Below, piece after piece: positions 25,901 through 37,288 of a stretch of 64,000 bases of DNA. The notes beneath the pieces were generated by a model, which was given only the letters and a program-made list of their open reading frames with translations, had not been told where the DNA came from and did not search any database. The stretch's first letter is position 1; every line of letters begins with the position of its first letter. Source of the DNA: Kitasatospora sp. NBC_01266. Lineage in GTDB: Bacteria > Actinomycetota > Actinomycetes > Streptomycetales > Streptomycetaceae. Location: assembly GCF_036242395.1 (NCBI RefSeq), contig NZ_CP108458.1:1798001-1862000 (forward strand), written 5' to 3'. The translations under genes and the position numbers were made by a program.

Positions 25901-28900
25901 GAGCAGCAGGAGCTTGCGGGCGCCGTGCTCACGCACCAGGTGGCGGGCGACCAGCGCGCCGAGCGAGCCGGTGCCGCCGGTGACCAGCACCGTGCGCTCG
26001 GGGTCCAGCGACTGCGGGACCGTGAGCACGACCTTGCCGATGTGCCTGGCCTGACTGACGAAGCGGAACGCCTCCCGGGCCTGGCGCACGTCCCACACCC
26101 GGACCGGCAGCGTCTCGATCGTGCCGGACGCGAACAACTCCAGCAGCTCGGAAAGGAGTTCACCGATCCGCGCCGGGCCGGCCTCCACCAGGTCGAACGC
26201 CCGGTAAGCGACACCCTCGGGGACGTCCGTGCGGATGTCGGTCTTGCCCATCTCCAGGAACCGGCCACCACGCGGCAGCAGGTCCAGCGAGGCGTCCACG
26301 AACTCACCCGCAAGGGCGTTCAGGACCACGTCCACGCCGTCCCCGCCGGTCACGGCCAGGAACTTCGCGGCGAAGGACAGGTCACGCGAGGACGCGATGT
26401 GCTCCTCGTCCAGGCCCAGCAAGCGCAACGTGTCCCACTTGCCCGGGCTGGCAGTCGCGAAGACCTCCGCGCCCAGGTGACGGGCCAGCTGGATCGCCGC
26501 CATACCCACACCACCGGCACCGGCATGCACCAGCACCCGCTCACCGGCCTTGACCGCACCCAGATCCGTCCAGGCGTAGAGCGCCGTCAGGAAGACCGTC
26601 GGCACCGACGCCGCCCGCGCGAACGACCACCCGACCGGGATCCGCGCGAGCAGGCGGTGATCGGTCACCGCGTACGGACCGAAGCCACCCGAGAACATGC
26701 CCAGCACCCGGTCACCGACCGCGAGCCCGGCAACTCCCGGGCCCACCTCGGCCACCACGCCGGCGCCCTCGATACCCAGCGGCGCCACCACCGGATACAT
26801 GCCCAGCGCGTTCAGCACATCGCGGAAGTTCACACCACCGGCCCGCACCGCGATCCGGACCTGCCCCTCGGCCAACTCCTCCACCGAGGAGGGAACCAGC
26901 TCCAGCGCCTCCAACGTGCCACGCTCAACGCTGTCCAACCGCCACGCCACCGCACCAGCCGGCACCACCAGCGTCTCCGCCGAGCGCGCAGCCCGCAGGC
27001 GTGGCGCGAACGCGGCGCCCGCACGCAGCGCCAGCTGCGACTCGCCCGAAGCCACCGCCCCCGGCAGCGCCGCCCACGACTCCGCCGAGCCGTCCACATC
27101 CACCAACACCACCCGGTCCGGGTGTTCCGACTGCGCCGAACGCACCAGACCCCAGACCGCCCCGGCCTCCAGATCCACCACACCCGGATCCGCATCCACC
27201 GCAACAGCCCCACGCGTCACCACCACCAGACGCGCACCCCCACCAACACCCTGAAGCGCCCCCAGCACCACCTCCACCGACGCACCGCACACCACCAGCA
27301 CCGAAGCCGAGACCTCAACACCCGACACCAGACCAGTGCCCAGCGTGTCCTCACCCCACAGCGCCCAGCCCTCCGCCGACCCGCCGGCGAGCGGGACCGC
27401 CGACCAGGCGAGCCGGAACAGCGGCTCCTCGCGGAGCTGCCCGGCCGCCGGCCGCCGCATCACCAGCGCGCCCACCGAGAGCAGCGGCGCGCCCGTGGCG
27501 TCCGCCGCGAGCAGCGACACGCCGTCGGCGCCGGTCCGCGACAGGCGCACCCGCAGGGCAGCGGCCCCCGAGGCGAGCAGCGACACGCCCGACCAGGAGA
27601 ACGGCAGCCCGCCGCCCGTCCCGTCGCCCAGCAGCAGGGTCGCGTGCAGCGCGGCGTCCAGCAGCGCCGGGTGCAGGCCGAAGCCCTCGACCCCGGTCCC
27701 CTCCGGCAGCGCGACCTCGGCGAACACCTCGTCACCGCGCCGCCAGGCGGCCCGCAGGCCCTGGAACGACGGGCCGTAGGCGAATCCGGCCTCGGCCAGC
27801 TCCGGGTAGAGCCCGGCCACCTCCAACGGCCGCGCACCCACCGGCGGCCACTCGGTCAGGCCGTCCGCCGCACCATCCACCAAGACGTCCCCGGCCACCA
27901 GACTGCCGACGGCGTGTCGCGTCCAGTCGAGGTCCGAGGCGGCACGCGAGTGGACGCTGACCGCGCGGCGGCCGTCCGCCTCCGGCGCGTCGACCCGCAC
28001 CTGCAGCTGCACCTCGGCGTCGGCCGCCAGGGTCAGCGGGGCGGCCAGGGTCAGCTCCTCCAGGCGGGTGCAGTCGGTCTCCTGGGCCGCCCGCAGCACC
28101 AGGTCGAGGAAGGCGGTGCCGGGCAGCAGCACGCCGCCCAGCACCTGGTGGTCGGCCAGCCAGGGGTGGGTGCGCAGCGACAGCGAGCCGGTGAGCAGCA
28201 GCACGTCCTGGTCGGCGAGGTGCAGGGTGGCGCCGAGCAGCGGGTGGTCGGCGGCGCCCAGGCCGAGGCCGGCCACCGAGCCGGCCGCCGGGTGGGCGGC
28301 GGGCTCGGGCCAGAACCGGCGGCGCTGGAAGGCGTAGGTGGGCAGGTCGACCCGGCGGGCGCCGGTGCCGGCGAAGACCGCCGACCAGTCGGCCTCGATG
28401 CCCCGGGTGAAGAGCCGGCCGAGCGCACCGGTCAGTGCCTGCGGCTCGGGGCGGCCACCACGGGCGACCGGAACCGCTGCCACCGCGCCGTCCGGGTCGT
28501 CGGCCGCCAGCGCGCCCTGGGTGAGTGCGGAGAGCACCCCGCCGGGGCCGATCTCCAGGAAGGTCCGCACGCCCTGCTCGTGCAGGGTGCGCACGCCGTC
28601 GCCGAACCGGACGGCCTCGCGGACGTGGCGCACCCAGTACTCGGGGTCGGTCAGGTCGCCGGCCAGCGAGCCGGTGAGGTTGGAGACCACCGGGATCCGG
28701 GGGGCGGCGTAGCTGAGCGACTCGGCGACCGCGCGGAACTCGGCCAGCATCGGCTCCATCAGCGGCGAGTGGAAGGCGTGGCTGACGGTGAGGCGGTTGG
28801 TCCGGCGCTCCTCGGCCCGCCAGCGCGCGGCCAGTTGATCGATCACCGCCGCCGTGCCGGAGACCACGACCGCCTCGGGCCCGTTGACGGCGGCGATGCC

Positions 28901-31900
28901 GATCGCGTCCACCGGGAAGTCGGCCAGCGCGGCGCGGACCTCGGCCTCGGTGGCCTGGACGGCGAGCATCGCGCCGCCGGTCGGCAGCGCCTGCATCAGC
29001 CGGCCACGGGCCGCGACCAGGGTGCAGACGTCGTCCAGCGAGAGCACGCCCGCGACGTGGGCGGCGGCCAGTTCGCCGATCGAGTGACCGGCCAGCAGGT
29101 CGGGGGTCAGGCCCCACCACTCCAGCAGCCGGTAGAGCGCCACCTCCCAGGCGAGCAGGGCGGCTTGGGTGTAGACGGTCTGGTTGAGCAGCTCCGAGCC
29201 GGCGTCGAACATCACCTCGCGCAGCGGCTGGTCCAGCAGGCCGTCGAAGCGGGCGCAGACCTGGTCGAGGGCGTCGGCGAAGACCAGCTGGCTGTCGTAG
29301 AGTTCGCGGCCCATGCCGGGGCGCTGGCTGCCCTGGCCGGAGAAGAGGAAGGCGGTCCGGCCCTCGATGGGCGTGCCGGTGGCCAGGTCCGGCGCGTCCT
29401 GGCCCTGGGCCAGCGCGGCGAGGTCGGCCAGCAGTCCGGCGCGGTCGGTGGCGGTCAGCGCGGCGCGGGCGCCCAGTCCGGCCCGGGTGCTGGCCAGCGA
29501 GAGCGCGAGGTCGGGCAGGCGCAGGCCGCCCTGCCTGGCGGCGAGTTCGGCGTGCAGCCGGTCGGCCTGGCCGCGCAGCGCCTGCTCGGTGCGGGCGGAG
29601 AGCAGGATCGGCAGCGGGGCGTGCGGGGCATCCGGCGCGTGCTCGTCCAGCGGCAGTGCGCTGCCGGCGGGGGCCTGCTCCAGGATGACGTGCGCGTTGG
29701 TGCCGCTGACGCCGAAGGAGGAGACCGAGGCGCGGCGCGGGCGGCCGGTCTCCGGCCACTTCTGAGCCTTCGTCAGCAGCCGTACGGCGCCGGCTGTCCA
29801 GTCGACGTGCCGGCTGGGCTCGTCGACGTGCAGGGTGCGCGGGGCGATGCCGTGCCGCATCGCCTCGACCATCTTGATCACGCCTGCCACGCCCGAAGCC
29901 GACTGGGTGTGCGAGATGTTGGACTTCACCGAGCCGAGCCAGAGCGGCCGGTCGGCGGGACGGCCCTGGCCGTAGGTGGCCAGCAGCGCCTGCGCCTCGA
30001 TCGGGTCGCCGAGCACCGTGCCGGTGCCGTGCGCCTCCGCCACGTCGACCTGATCGGCCGTCAGCTCCGCTGCGGCCAGCGCCTGCTGGATCACCCGCTG
30101 CTGGGCCGGACCGTTGGGAGCGGTCAACCCGTTCGACGCGCCGTCCTGGTTGACGGCGGTGCCGCGCACCACCGCGAGCACCGGGTGGCCCAACCGCTGC
30201 GCGTCGCTGAGCCGTTCGACCAGCAGCAGGCCGGCGCCCTCGCCCCAGCCGGTGCCGTCGGCGGCCTCGGCGAACGGCTTGCAGCGGCCGTCGGCGGCCA
30301 GGCCGCGCTGGCGGCTGAACTCCACGAAGGAGCCCGAGGTGGCCATCACGGTGACACCGCCGGCCAGGGCCAGCGTGCACTCGCCCCGGCGCAGTGCCTG
30401 AACTGCCAGGTGCAGGGCGACCAGTGAGGAGGAGCAGGCGGTGTCGACGGTGACCGCCGGGCCCTCCAGGCCGAAGGTGTAGGACAGCCGCCCGGAGATC
30501 ACGCTGGCCGAGCTGCCGGTGACCAGGTGGCCTTCGTGCGGGGTGGCCGAGGAGCGCAGCAGGGTGGCGTAGTCGAGGCTGTTGGTGCCGACGAAGACGC
30601 CGGTGCGGGTGGCGCGCAGCGTGTCCGGGTTGATCCGGGCCCGCTCGAAGGCCTCCCAGGCGGTCTCCAGCAGCAGCCGCTGCTGCGGGTCGGTGGCCAG
30701 TGCCTCGCGCGGCGAGATGCCGAAGAAGTCGGCGTCGAACTCGCCCACCGCGTCCAGGAAGCCGCCCGCCCGGACGTAGCTGGTGCCGGGGTGGTCGGGG
30801 TCCTCGTGGAACAGGTTGGCCAGGTCCCAGCCGCGGTCGGCGGGGAACGGGCCGACCGCGTCCCGCCCGTCGGCGACCAGCTGCCACAGGTCCTGCGGGG
30901 AGCGGACGCCGCCGGGGTAGCGGCAGGCCATCGCGACGATGGCGATCGGCTCCTGGTCGCCGGCACCCCCGCTGTTCACGGGCTGCGCGACGGTGGCCGG
31001 CTCCCGTTGCTCGGCACCGAAGAGGCGCTCGCGCAGGTACTCGGCGAGCGCGCTGGTGGTGGGGTGGTCGTAGGCCAGGGTGGCGGGCAGGCTCAGGCCG
31101 GTGCGGCGGGCCAGCCGGTCGCGCACGTCGACGGCGGTCATCGAGTCGAAGCCGAGCTCCTTGAAAGCCCGTTCCGGGTCGACGGCCTCGGCAGAGGCGT
31201 GGCCGAGCAGCGCGGCGACCTCCTCGCGGACCACCTCGCGCAGCGCGCGATCGCGGTCGGCGGACGGCAGTTGGGCGATCCGCTCCAGCCAGGCGGGGCG
31301 GGCGGGCCCGCTCTGCGCCCCGGGCGCCGGCGCCTCGGCCGGGGCGGCCAGCGCCTGGGCGGCCTCCGGGACGCCGAGCAGCAGCGGACGCGCTCCGGTG
31401 GCGGTGTAACTGCGGGCGAACCGCTCCCAGTCGACATCGGCGACCACGGTGGCCGCGGTGTCCAGGCGGGGTGCGAGGGCGAGGGCGGCCAGCGCGTCGG
31501 CCGGGTCGAGCACCGGCAGACCGCGGCGGCGCAGGTGCTCCTCGGCGTCCTCGCCGGCGGCCATCCCGCCGCCGCCCCACGGGCCCCAGGCGATCGAGGT
31601 GGCGGGCAGCCCCTGGTCGCGGCGGTGCTCGGCGAGCGCGTCGAGGTAGGCGTTGGCGGCGGCGTAGGCGCTCTGGTTGCCGCTGCCCCAGGCGGCGGCG
31701 ATCGAGGAGAAGAGCACGAAGGCGTCCAACTCCGTGTCCGCCAGCAGCTCGTGCAGGTGGCGGGCGCCGAGCACCTTGGCGTCGGCGGTCCGGGCGAAGT
31801 CGGCCACCGTGGTCTCGGTGAGCGGGCGGTACTGCGGCAGGCCGGCCGCGTGCAGCACGGCGCGCAGCGGGTGCGGGTCCGCGCGCAGCCCGTCGAGCAG

Positions 31901-34900
31901 GTCGGCGAGCGCGGCGCGGTCGGCGACGTCGCAGGCCGCCAGGGTCACCCTGGTTCCGTGCTGGGCCAGTTCGGCGGCCAGCTCGGCGGCGCCCGGGGCG
32001 TCGGCGCCCCGGCGGGAGACCAGCACCAGGTGCTCGGCGCCGTTGCCGGCCAGCCAGCGGGCCAGGTGCAGGCCGATGCCGCCGGTGCCGCCGGTGACCA
32101 GCACGGTGCCGCGCGGGCGCCACTGGGCGGCGGCCGGGTCGGCGGGGCCCGGGGTGGCGGGCAGCCGCTCCAGGCGGCGGGCGAAGACGCCGGAGGGGCC
32201 GATCGCCAGCGCGTCCTCGGCGGGGAAGCGGCCTTCGAGGACGGCCACCAGGCGGGCGGCGCCACGGGCGTCGAACAGCGGCTGGGTGTCCCCCCAGCCG
32301 GAGGCCGGGGGAAGGTCCACCAGCCCGCCCCACAGCTGCGGGTGCTCCAGCGCCGCGACCCGGCCCAGGCCCCAGGTCCTGGCCTGCTCGACGGAACCGA
32401 TCCGGCCCGCGCGGCCCAGCCGGACGGCGCCCCGGGTGGCCAGCCAGAGCTTGGGCGCGCCGTCCGAGCGGGCGGCGAGCGCGTGCAGCAGCAGGATGTC
32501 GGCGGTCAACCCGGCGGGCAGCGAGGGGTGCTGCGGGTGCGGCTGCTCGGCGAGCGACAGCAGCGACAGCACGCCGGTGCTCGGGCCGTCCGGCAGGTCG
32601 GCGAAGTCGGGTGCCTCGGGGTCGAGTTCGACGCTGGTCAGCTGGTGGCCACGGCTGCCCAGGGCGTCCGCGACGGCCTGGGCGTACGGCGCGGCGGCGG
32701 CCGTGCCGCGCGGCACCAGGAGCAGCCAGCTGCCGGGGGTGGCGGGGGCCGGAGCCGGGTCGTCGAGCGGCTGCCAGCCGATCCGGTAGCGGCGGGCCCC
32801 GGCGGCCCGCTGCTCCTGCCGGCGGCGGCGCCAGGCGGAGAGCACCGGCAGCGCGGGCAGCAGGTCGGTCAGCTCGTCGGTTTCCGGGCCGAGTTGGAGG
32901 GCGGCAGCGAGGGCTTCGGCGTCCTCGCTCTCGACGGCGGACCAGAAGCCGGAGTCCTCCGGGGCGGCGGCGCCGGCGGGCTGCTGCGCGGCGGCCGACT
33001 CGGGCTTGGCGCCGCCGAGCCAGTAGCTGGTGCGCTGGAAGGCGTAGGTGGGCAAGTCGATCTGACGCACCGTCAGGCCGTCGTGGACAGCGGCCCAGTC
33101 GACCGAGGCGCCCCGGCAGTGGGCGGCGGCCAGCGCGGCGGTGACGCTCTGCTGCTCGGGCCGCCCGGCGCGCAGCAGCGGGAAGGCGACCGTGCCCTCC
33201 GGGACGAGGGCGGAGAGGACGGCGTCGGGGCCCAGTTCCAGGAAGGTGCGCACGCCCTGTTCGTGCAGCGTGCGGACGCCGTCGGCGAAGCGGACGGCCT
33301 CGCGGACGTGGCGCACCCAGTAGCCGGGGGTGGTGAGGTCCTCGAAGCCGCCGGTGAGGTTCGAGACCACCGGGATCGTCGGCGCACTGTAGGTGAGGGA
33401 CTCGGCAACGACGCGGAACTCCGCCAGCATCGGGTCCATCAGCGCGGAGTGGAAGGCGTGGCTGACGGTGAGGCGCTTGACCTTGCGGCCCTCGGCGCGG
33501 AACCCCGCCTCGAGCGCCGCGATATCCGCCTCGGCACCCGAAACGACGATCGAGTCAGGCCCGTTGACGGCAGCGATGTCCACCAAGCCGCTCAGCGCGG
33601 CCCGGACCTCCTCCTCGCTCCCCTGCACCGCGAGCATCGCACCACCGGACGGCAGCGCCTGCATCAGCCGACCACGCGCGGCCACCAGCTTGCAGGCATC
33701 CGCCAGCGACCAGACACCCGCGACATGCGCCGCCGCCAACTCACCGATCGAGTGACCCGCCAGGTAGTCCGGGGTGACACCCCACGACTCCAGCAGCCGG
33801 AACAACGCCACCTCGATCGCGAACAGCCCGGCCTGCGTGTAGACGGTCCGGTCCAGCAACTCGGCGTCCTCGAACAGCACCTCGCGCAGCGGCCGGTCCA
33901 GCGCGCCGTCGAACTGCGCGCACACCTCGTCCAGCGCGGCCCCGAAGATCGCGTGGGTACGCGCCAACTCCCGGGCCGCGCCGACCCGCTGGCTGCCCTG
34001 GCCGGAGAAGAGCAGCGCGAGCCGCCCCGTCTCGGCGGTGCCGGTGACGACCGCAGGCGTCTCCTCCCCCGCCGCGACGGCGGCCAGGCCCGCGAGCACG
34101 GATGTCCGGTCCGCTCCCGCCACCGCCGCGCGGCACTCCAGCGCGGTGCGGGTGGTGGCGAGCGAGAAGCTCAGGTCGTGGGCGGCGGTCTGCGGCGCGC
34201 GGGTCAGCAGCGACACCAGCTCGGCGGCCTGCTCGCGCAGCGCCGCCGGGGTCGCGCCGGAGAGCAGCAGCGGCAGCGCCTGCGGAAGTTCGGCCCGCCA
34301 GCCCTCGCGCACGGCCACCGGCTCCGGCGCGTCGCCGGTCGGCGCGGCCGCCTCGGTGGCGGGCTCGGCCGCGGGGGCCTGCTCCAGAATGGCGTGCGCG
34401 TTGGTGCCGCTGACACCGAAGGCGGAGACGGCCGCGCGCCGGGGCTGGCCGGTCTCGGGCCAGGCGATGGTCTCGGTGAGCGGGGCGACCGCGCCGGCGG
34501 TCCAGTCGACGTGCGGGGTGGGGGCGGCCAGGTGCAGCGTCTTGGGCAGCAGGCCGTGCCGCATGGCCAGCACGGTCTTGATCACGCCCGCCACCCCGGC
34601 GGCGGCCTGGGTGTGGCCGATGTTGGACTTCAACGCGCCCACCCAGAGCGGCTGGTCCCCGGCCCGGCTGCGGCCGTACGTGGCCAGCAGCGCCTGCGCC
34701 TCGATCGGGTCGCCGAGCGTGGTGCCGGTGCCGTGCGCCTCCACCAGGTCGATCTGGGCCGCCGTCAGCTGCGCGTTGGTCAGCGCCTGGCGGATCACCC
34801 GCTGCTGGGCCGGGCCGTTGGGGGCGGTCAGCCCGTTGCTCGCGCCGTCCTGGTTGACGGCCGAGCCGCGTACCACCGCCAGCACCTGGTGGCCCAACCG

Positions 34901-35755
34901 CTGGGCGTCGCTGAGGCGTTCGACCAGCAGCATGCCCACGCCCTCGCCCCAGCCGGTGCCGTCGGCGGCCTCGGCGAACGGCTTGCAGCGGCCGTCGGCG
35001 GCCAGCCCGCGCTGCCGGGTGAACTCGACGAAGACCTCGGGCGTGGCCATCACCGTCACCCCACCGGCCAGCGCCATCGAGCACTCGCCCTCGCGCAGCG
35101 CCTGGCAGGCCAGGTGCAGCGCGACCAGCGACGAGGAGCAGGCGGTGTCCAGGGTGACGGCCGGGCCCTCCAGGCCCAGGGTGTAGGCGATCCGGCCGGA
35201 GAGCAGGCTGCTGGCGTCCCCGGTCAGCGCATAGCCCTCGCCACCGCGCTCGCTGTCCCGCACGCCGGTGCCGTAGCCCTGCGGCGAGGCGCCGACGAAC
35301 ACGCCCACCGCCTGTCCGCGCAGCCCGTCGGGCGCGATCCTGGCCCGCTCCAGCGCCTCCCAGGAGGTCTCCAGCAGCAGCCGCTGCTGCGGGTCCATGG
35401 CCAGCGCCTCGCGCGGCGAGATCCCGAAGAAGCCGGCGTCGAACTCGGCCGCCTGGTGCAGGAATCCGCCCTGCTGCGCGAGGCTGGTGCCGACCCGCTC
35501 CGGATCCGGATCGGTCAGCCGCTCCAGGTCCCAGCCACGATCGGTCGGGAACGGCGTGACGGCGTCGACGCCGTCGGCGGCCAGCTGCCAGAGCTCCTCG
35601 GGCGTGCGCACCCCACCCGGGTAGCGGCAGGCCATGCCGACGATCGCGATCGGCTCGTGGGCGGCGGTCTCCAGCTCCCCGATCCGGCGGCGCGCCTGTC
35701 GCAACTCGGCTGTCATCCACTTGAGGTGGGTGAGCAGCTTCTCTTCGTTCGACAT
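19997..35755 (-). CDS. PKS-B: modular type I polyketide synthase, three malonyl modules
   Basis: A 5252-residue multimodular PKS. The N-terminus [19 protein letters not shown] is a class 1a-type docking coiled coil and the C-terminus ends [18 protein letters not shown], a matching acidic docking tail. Order: KS-AT-KR-ACP (about 33-1575), KS-AT-DH-ER-KR-ACP (about 1602-3615), KS-AT-KR-ACP (about 3635-5165). All three ATs have GHSIG and HAFH (malonyl). The start ATG follows AGAGGTGA about 8 nt upstream. PKS-B is preceded by a 215 bp non-coding gap after the Nudix gene and followed by PKS-A after 94 bp, so B-A is probably one transcript. It should take its chain from PKS-C and pass it to PKS-A. 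Confidence 0.97.
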   Translation of the reverse strand: MSNEEKLLTHLKWMTAELRQARRRIGELETAAHEPIAIVGMACRYPGGVRTPEELWQLAADGVDAVTPFPTDRGWDLERLTDPDPERVGTSLAQQGGFLHQAAEFDAGFFGISPREALAMDPQQRLLLETSWEALERARIAPDGLRGQAVGVFVGASPQGYGTGVRDSERGGEGYALTGDASSLLSGRIAYTLGLEGPAVTLDTACSSSLVALHLACQALREGECSMALAGGVTVMATPEVFVEFTRQRGLAADGRCKPFAEAADGTGWGEGVGMLLVERLSDAQRLGHQVLAVVRGSAVNQDGASNGLTAPNGPAQQRVIRQALTNAQLTAAQIDLVEAHGTGTTLGDPIEAQALLATYGRSRAGDQPLWVGALKSNIGHTQAAAGVAGVIKTVLAMRHGLLPKTLHLAAPTPHVDWTAGAVAPLTETIAWPETGQPRRAAVSAFGVSGTNAHAILEQAPAAEPATEAAAPTGDAPEPVAVREGWRAELPQALPLLLSGATPAALREQAAELVSLLTRAPQTAAHDLSFSLATTRTALECRAAVAGADRTSVLAGLAAVAAGEETPAVVTGTAETGRLALLFSGQGSQRVGAARELARTHAIFGAALDEVCAQFDGALDRPLREVLFEDAELLDRTVYTQAGLFAIEVALFRLLESWGVTPDYLAGHSIGELAAAHVAGVWSLADACKLVAARGRLMQALPSGGAMLAVQGSEEEVRAALSGLVDIAAVNGPDSIVVSGAEADIAALEAGFRAEGRKVKRLTVSHAFHSALMDPMLAEFRVVAESLTYSAPTIPVVSNLTGGFEDLTTPGYWVRHVREAVRFADGVRTLHEQGVRTFLELGPDAVLSALVPEGTVAFPLLRAGRPEQQSVTAALAAAHCRGASVDWAAVHDGLTVRQIDLPTYAFQRTSYWLGGAKPESAAAQQPAGAAAPEDSGFWSAVESEDAEALAAALQLGPETDELTDLLPALPVLSAWRRRRQEQRAAGARRYRIGWQPLDDPAPAPATPGSWLLLVPRGTAAAAPYAQAVADALGSRGHQLTSVELDPEAPDFADLPDGPSTGVLSLLSLAEQPHPQHPSLPAGLTADILLLHALAARSDGAPKLWLATRGAVRLGRAGRIGSVEQARTWGLGRVAALEHPQLWGGLVDLPPASGWGDTQPLFDARGAARLVAVLEGRFPAEDALAIGPSGVFARRLERLPATPGPADPAAAQWRPRGTVLVTGGTGGIGLHLARWLAGNGAEHLVLVSRRGADAPGAAELAAELAQHGTRVTLAACDVADRAALADLLDGLRADPHPLRAVLHAAGLPQYRPLTETTVADFARTADAKVLGARHLHELLADTELDAFVLFSSIAAAWGSGNQSAYAAANAYLDALAEHRRDQGLPATSIAWGPWGGGGMAAGEDAEEHLRRRGLPVLDPADALAALALAPRLDTAATVVADVDWERFARSYTATGARPLLLGVPEAAQALAAPAEAPAPGAQSGPARPAWLERIAQLPSADRDRALREVVREEVAALLGHASAEAVDPERAFKELGFDSMTAVDVRDRLARRTGLSLPATLAYDHPTTSALAEYLRERLFGAEQREPATVAQPVNSGGAGDQEPIAIVAMACRYPGGVRSPQDLWQLVADGRDAVGPFPADRGWDLANLFHEDPDHPGTSYVRAGGFLDAVGEFDADFFGISPREALATDPQQRLLLETAWEAFERARINPDTLRATRTGVFVGTNSLDYATLLRSSATPHEGHLVTGSSASVISGRLSYTFGLEGPAVTVDTACSSSLVALHLAVQALRRGECTLALAGGVTVMATSGSFVEFSRQRGLAADGRCKPFAEAADGTGWGEGAGLLLVERLSDAQRLGHPVLAVVRGTAVNQDGASNGLTAPNGPAQQRVIQQALAAAELTADQVDVAEAHGTGTVLGDPIEAQALLATYGQGRPADRPLWLGSVKSNISHTQSASGVAGVIKMVEAMRHGIAPRTLHVDEPSRHVDWTAGAVRLLTKAQKWPETGRPRRASVSSFGVSGTNAHVILEQAPAGSALPLDEHAPDAPHAPLPILLSARTEQALRGQADRLHAELAARQGGLRLPDLALSLASTRAGLGARAALTATDRAGLLADLAALAQGQDAPDLATGTPIEGRTAFLFSGQGSQRPGMGRELYDSQLVFADALDQVCARFDGLLDQPLREVMFDAGSELLNQTVYTQAALLAWEVALYRLLEWWGLTPDLLAGHSIGELAAAHVAGVLSLDDVCTLVAARGRLMQALPTGGAMLAVQATEAEVRAALADFPVDAIGIAAVNGPEAVVVSGTAAVIDQLAARWRAEERRTNRLTVSHAFHSPLMEPMLAEFRAVAESLSYAAPRIPVVSNLTGSLAGDLTDPEYWVRHVREAVRFGDGVRTLHEQGVRTFLEIGPGGVLSALTQGALAADDPDGAVAAVPVARGGRPEPQALTGALGRLFTRGIEADWSAVFAGTGARRVDLPTYAFQRRRFWPEPAAHPAAGSVAGLGLGAADHPLLGATLHLADQDVLLLTGSLSLRTHPWLADHQVLGGVLLPGTAFLDLVLRAAQETDCTRLEELTLAAPLTLAADAEVQLQVRVDAPEADGRRAVSVHSRAASDLDWTRHAVGSLVAGDVLVDGAADGLTEWPPVGARPLEVAGLYPELAEAGFAYGPSFQGLRAAWRRGDEVFAEVALPEGTGVEGFGLHPALLDAALHATLLLGDGTGGGLPFSWSGVSLLASGAAALRVRLSRTGADGVSLLAADATGAPLLSVGALVMRRPAAGQLREEPLFRLAWSAVPLAGGSAEGWALWGEDTLGTGLVSGVEVSASVLVVCGASVEVVLGALQGVGGGARLVVVTRGAVAVDADPGVVDLEAGAVWGLVRSAQSEHPDRVVLVDVDGSAESWAALPGAVASGESQLALRAGAAFAPRLRAARSAETLVVPAGAVAWRLDSVERGTLEALELVPSSVEELAEGQVRIAVRAGGVNFRDVLNALGMYPVVAPLGIEGAGVVAEVGPGVAGLAVGDRVLGMFSGGFGPYAVTDHRLLARIPVGWSFARAASVPTVFLTALYAWTDLGAVKAGERVLVHAGAGGVGMAAIQLARHLGAEVFATASPGKWDTLRLLGLDEEHIASSRDLSFAAKFLAVTGGDGVDVVLNALAGEFVDASLDLLPRGGRFLEMGKTDIRTDVPEGVAYRAFDLVEAGPARIGELLSELLELFASGTIETLPVRVWDVRQAREAFRFVSQARHIGKVVLTVPQSLDPERTVLVTGGTGSLGALVARHLVREHGARKLLLLSRRGAQAPGVEQLVVELAELGATAEVMACDVADRDALAYAIAGRELTAVVHTAGVLDDGLIEGMTPERLAAVRAPKADAARHLHELTLHHDLSAFVLFSSIAGVLGSVGQANYAAANAYLDALAVHRRSLGLPASSLAWGPWQQSGGGMTGDLGEADLQRMARSGLLSFDAEQGMAAFDAGRSAAEAVLIPVRLDLAALRGAGERQELPALLNELTRTHGRRAPRTASTAVPAAGAAAAPLAQRLAGLDEAARSAELLAAVAAQVAAVLGYDAAAEIDLDRPFKELGFDSLTSVELRNRLNAATGLRLPATLVFDHPTARAIATLLLDEVQGTDSGPAPTALPLMAATDEPIAIVGMACRYPGGVRSPEDLWQLVATGADAIGPFPADRGWDAERLYDPAGRGSGTSYVNEGGFVHDVGDFDPLFFGISPREALAMDPQQRLLLETAWEVLERAGIAPSAMRGTQTGVFVGSAYCGYGTGVDELPEGLEGHLLTGSTGSVASGRIAYTLGLEGPAVTVDTACSSSLVALHFAVQALRSGECTLALAGGATVMATPDIFTEFSRQRGLADDGRCKSFAEAADGTGWGEGAGMLLVERLSDAERLGHPVLAVVRGSAVNQDGASNGLTAPNGPSQQRVIRQALANARLTADQIDAVEAHGTGTTLGDPIEAQALLATYGRDRDAANPLRLGSIKSNIGHTQAASGVAGVIKMVMAMRNGVLPRTLHVDEPSSHVDWTTGAVELLTETMPWPQTGGPRRSAVSSFGISGTNAHTILEQAPTAEPSRPARQAGPATELPFLLSGRGEDAVREQARRLATQLRREQDPDLADLAFSLATTRASLEHSAVVTAANADELLRGLDALADGSPAASVVRSGGTGSGSGGGKLALLFAGQGSQRAGAGRELYASRPVFAAELDAVCAQFDGLLDRPLREVLFEDAELLDRTVYTQAGLFAIEVALFRLLESWGVTPDYLAGHSIGELAAAHVAGVWSLADACKLVAARGRLMQALPAGGAMLAVQGSEDEVRAALSGVVDIAAVNGPDSIVVSGAEADIAALEAGFRAEGRKVKRLTVSHAFHSALMDPMLAEFRVVAESLTYRAPTIPVVSNLTGGFEDLTTPDYWVRHVREAVRFADGVRTLHEQGVRTFLELGPDTVLTAMARQVLDGAAVVTPVLRAGHPEPQTLTRALGTLLTNRHSIDWGSYFAGLDVSRTDLPTYAFQRSRYWLSSTALASRRAAGTAQGSADPVEAGFWAAVERQDANELAATLRLDGDHELGALLPALSSWRRRQRELADLDRLRYRAVWRPVTEPDSGEPELTGSWLLLATPSSTETADAVAAALTAATAQLIRVEVDADTAADRAALADRLRTAAADRALSGALSGVLSLLALADGTEGPHAGLARTATLVQALGDAELDAPLWCATTGAVAAAPGDRVAQPEQAQVWGFGRVAALEHPDRWGGLIDLPSARPDARELARLAAVLSGTLGAEDQLAVRASGFFARRLVHAAAPAAATAAAAPWSPTGTVLITGGTGALGAHVARRLAEQGATRLVLTGRRGPDAPGSAELVAELAESGATASVVACDAADREALAGLLERLRADGEPVRSVVHAAGLPQAAAIADTAPEDLAEVVAAKVAGARHLDELLADEELEAFVLFSSIAGIWGSAGQAGYAAGNAYLDALAEDRRGRGLPATAVAWGPWDGGGMAGDGAARDHLVKRGLTPLAPSTALDALHQALTGQETACVVADVDWSTLGASFAAVRPSPLLAELPELVAASAPAAGEGGSAARGAAEVALRLAGLTGAERRRSLLQLVRGEVAAVVGLDGADRIEPDRAFKSLGFDSLTVLELRDRLTGSTGLTLPSTLLYDYPTAAALADHLDAELSGDAAEAGLPLLADLDRLEAALLAVTPADLDTIAPDDAEQAKIGRRLKDLLALWNEARGLSDTGALTEQLEDASDDDLFDLIDRNLGRA
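20270..24853 (-). other. PKS-B module 3: KS-AT(malonyl)-KR-ACP
   Basis: KS Cys lies near 24335. AT GQGSQ is near 23235, GHSIG near 22978 and HAFH near 22690. The KR has GGTGALG near 21335 and WGSAGQAGY with Tyr near 20900 (A1-type, no LDD). The ACP Ser in LGFDSL is near 20387. The C-terminal docking region follows at 20000-20260. A beta-hydroxyl is predicted. Confidence 0.9.
24905..30952 (-). other. PKS-B module 2: KS-AT(malonyl)-DH-ER-KR-ACP
   Basis: KS Cys lies near 30437. AT GQGSQ is near 29335, GHSIG near 29080 and HAFH near 28778 ([11 protein letters not shown]). The DH has canonical [10 protein letters not shown] near 28145 and [11 protein letters not shown] near 27665. The ER has NFRDV near 26830 and its NADPH loop near 26520. 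The KR has GGTGSLG near 25985, LDD near 25735 and Tyr near 25560 (B-type). The ACP Ser is near 25037. A fully reduced unit is predicted. Its 25400-27367 segment is shared with PKS-A module 2. Confidence 0.9.
25400..27367 (-). repeat. ER-KR repeat, PKS-B module 2 copy
   Basis: Partner of 9661-11628 in PKS-A (offset 15739). High identity over about 2 kb between different genes indicates recent duplication or gene conversion. Confidence 0.85.
31020..35656 (-). other. PKS-B module 1: KS-AT(malonyl)-KR-ACP
   Basis: KS Cys lies near 35135 (residue about 208). AT GQGSQ is near 34005, GHSIG near 33755 and HAFH near 33455. The KR has GGTGGIG near 32100 and WGSGNQSAY with Tyr near 31665 (Trp141, Gln146, no LDD: A1-type). 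The ACP Ser is in LGFDSM near 31145. [11 protein letters not shown] insertion in the KR structural half (32280-32312) comes from a palindromic repeat. A beta-hydroxyl is predicted. Confidence 0.9.
32282..32312 (-). repeat. Palindromic mini-repeat in frame in PKS-B module 1 KR
   Basis: CCCCCCAGCC at 32290-32299, spacer GGA, then an imperfect complement GGCCGGGGG. Translated it adds [10 protein letters not shown] after the GGLVDLP of the KR structural subdomain. Other KRs in the window lack this. Confidence 0.7.
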
Positions 35756-35920
35756 GGTCGCTTCACCTCTCGCGGAGCCCGTGCCTCGGGGGGACTGAGC
35801 TAGTGGAACCCAGGTTCGAACAGCTCGGAGCCCGGTAGATCCGATTGAGGGGGCGGGCGGCGGCAGGACTGGGGTGGGTGGCAGCGCTGCTCAGGGGACG
35901 CCGGGCGGGGCCTCCAGGTC

Positions 35921-35971
35921 AGCGCGACGGCGGGGCTCCCCACCGCGAGTGGGGAGACCCGCCGTCGCGCT
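35921..35971 (-). terminator. Strong hairpin at the end of the Nudix gene
   Basis: Left arm 35921-35934 pairs with 35958-35971, and inner arm 35936-35943 pairs with 35949-35956, with one G/A mismatch and a 5-nt loop. The right arm touches the Nudix stop codon (35971-35973). It is a plausible factor-independent terminator of the streptomycete type without a clear T-tract. It lies in the 215 bp non-coding gap before PKS-B; the rest of that gap should hold the PKS-B promoter, but I see no convincing boxes. Confidence 0.7.
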
Positions 35972-36516
35972 CAGATCCAGGTGTAGTTCTGGTCGGTGAT
36001 CGGCTCCAGCTCGAACTCCGACAGCGGCGCTTCCGGCGACGGCAGTTGGGCAAGAACCCTGCCGATCGGCGGGAACAGCGGCAGCTCGCCGACCTTGCGG
36101 TAGTCGATCCACTCGACGGTGCCGACCTCGTGACCGCCGTCCGGCAGCTCGTCGAACTCCTGGGTCGCGAGGCCGGCACGGACCTCGGGCGTGACGAACG
36201 TCCGATAGATCAGGTGGATCTTCCGGGGCGAGGGGGTCGCCCCGGGCCGGGTGACCCGGGCGTCCATGGTCCCGATCAGCTCGGGCTTGCCTGCTTGGTC
36301 GGGCTCGAGCCCGAGCTCCTCCGCCAACTCGCGGGCCAGGGCGGCGCGGAAGTCCTCGCCGGCCTCCGCGTTGCCGCCGACGGTGGTGTAGTGCACGGAG
36401 TCGGCGCGGTCGCGGCGCAGCAGCGCGACCTCGTCGCCGCAGAAGACCAGGCCGGTGACGCGGACCTTGATCATGCTGAACGGCTGGTCGAACATCGTCG
36501 CTTCGGCGGCGTTCAC
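35971..36516 (-). CDS. Nudix hydrolase
   Basis: A 181-residue soluble Nudix-fold hydrolase that would cleave a nucleoside diphosphate linked to another moiety; the substrate is unknown. A perfect Nudix box GX5EX7REUXEEXGU is visible around residues 48-70 (GNAEAGE, then RELAEELGL), which binds Mg2+ and holds the catalytic glutamates. The GTG start at 36516 is preceded by GAGGAGAG about 10 nt upstream; the in-frame ATG at 36495 has no such site. It lies on the PKS strand, but its family (stand-alone Nudix proteins, common in actinomycetes) suggests housecleaning rather than polyketide tailoring. Confidence 0.9.
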   Translation of the reverse strand: MNAAEATMFDQPFSMIKVRVTGLVFCGDEVALLRRDRADSVHYTTVGGNAEAGEDFRAALARELAEELGLEPDQAGKPELIGTMDARVTRPGATPSPRKIHLIYRTFVTPEVRAGLATQEFDELPDGGHEVGTVEWIDYRKVGELPLFPPIGRVLAQLPSPEAPLSEFELEPITDQNYTWI

Positions 36517-36652
36517 AGGTGTGGCTCTCCTCGGTGGATCGGGGGCGCCGGTCGGTCCGGCGGCACTTCCCGGTCAACGACCGTGAGGGGCAGGTGGGTC
36601 GGCGACTCCTGGAGTGCTCCCGGGAACCCCTGGCGGGACGGCCGCCCCCCGC

Positions 36653-37288
36653 TCACCGCGCTCCGGCCGTGAGGGGCCCGTGGACGGGGCAGGCCGAGGC
36701 GCGCAGCGGGTCCCGAGCGGTGTCTTCGGAGCGCATGACCACTTGCCACGGCGCGTCGGGCTGCATGCGCTTGATGATGACGTTCCGGTTGCTTCCGGCC
36801 CGCAGGTGCGCACGGTACTCGGCGACCGCCGGGGTGTCCTCGCCCATGATCCTCTTCACCTGGTCTTCGAGGAAGCAGAGTTGGCATCCGGCCTCCAGCG
36901 AGAAGAGACCCCGGCGGAAGGGCTCTGCGATGGTGAGGGATATCACGCCGGTGCTGAAGACGCACAGCCCGATGTACTGCGGACCGTCGACCTGGGCCGC
37001 GTGCCGCACGTACTGGCGGAGAAATGCCGGTTGGACGGCGACGATTCGAAACCGCCCCAGCAGGAGCGCCACCATCGCGAGCGGAGCGCCAAGTCCCAGC
37101 ACGGCCCAGGTGACGGGCACCGCCCAGGCCGGCCCGAACCTGTAGGCCTGCGAGACTGCGATCGCACCTGGTACGAGCAGGTACAGCGCCGAGACCCAGA
37201 CCGTGTGCCTCCCGGCCGCCACCCACCGGAACAGCCAGACCAGACCGACGAGGACCGCCACGGCAAGGAGCGCGTTGAGGCCTGCCAC
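36653..37288 (-). CDS. Membrane protein of unknown function
   Basis: 211 residues with a GTG start; a GGAAGG stretch lies about 13 nt upstream. Three clear hydrophobic segments are near residues 5-22, 31-47 and 55-78, with a weaker one near 104-118. A soluble C-terminal half follows that contains a CQLC motif near 134-137. I do not recognise the family. Codon use (G/C third positions) and hydrophobicity support a real gene. It is 136 bp upstream of the Nudix gene on the same strand and may share its transcript. No link to polyketide synthesis can be seen. Confidence 0.65.
   Translation of the reverse strand: MAGLNALLAVAVLVGLVWLFRWVAAGRHTVWVSALYLLVPGAIAVSQAYRFGPAWAVPVTWAVLGLGAPLAMVALLLGRFRIVAVQPAFLRQYVRHAAQVDGPQYIGLCVFSTGVISLTIAEPFRRGLFSLEAGCQLCFLEDQVKRIMGEDTPAVAEYRAHLRAGSNRNVIIKRMQPDAPWQVVMRSEDTARDPLRASACPVHGPLTAGAR

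Noticed and set aside
27732..32333. Minus-strand 1533-codon frame overlapping PKS-B
   Set aside because: It is a shifted frame of PKS-B with Arg/Gly/Pro-rich, low-complexity translation. The KS, AT, KR and ER motifs are all in the PKS-B frame.
35800..35825. tRNA-like GGTTCGAACCTGG on the minus strand upstream of PKS-B
   Set aside because: Only a T-arm-like match; no acceptor stem, anticodon arm or cloverleaf can be drawn around it.
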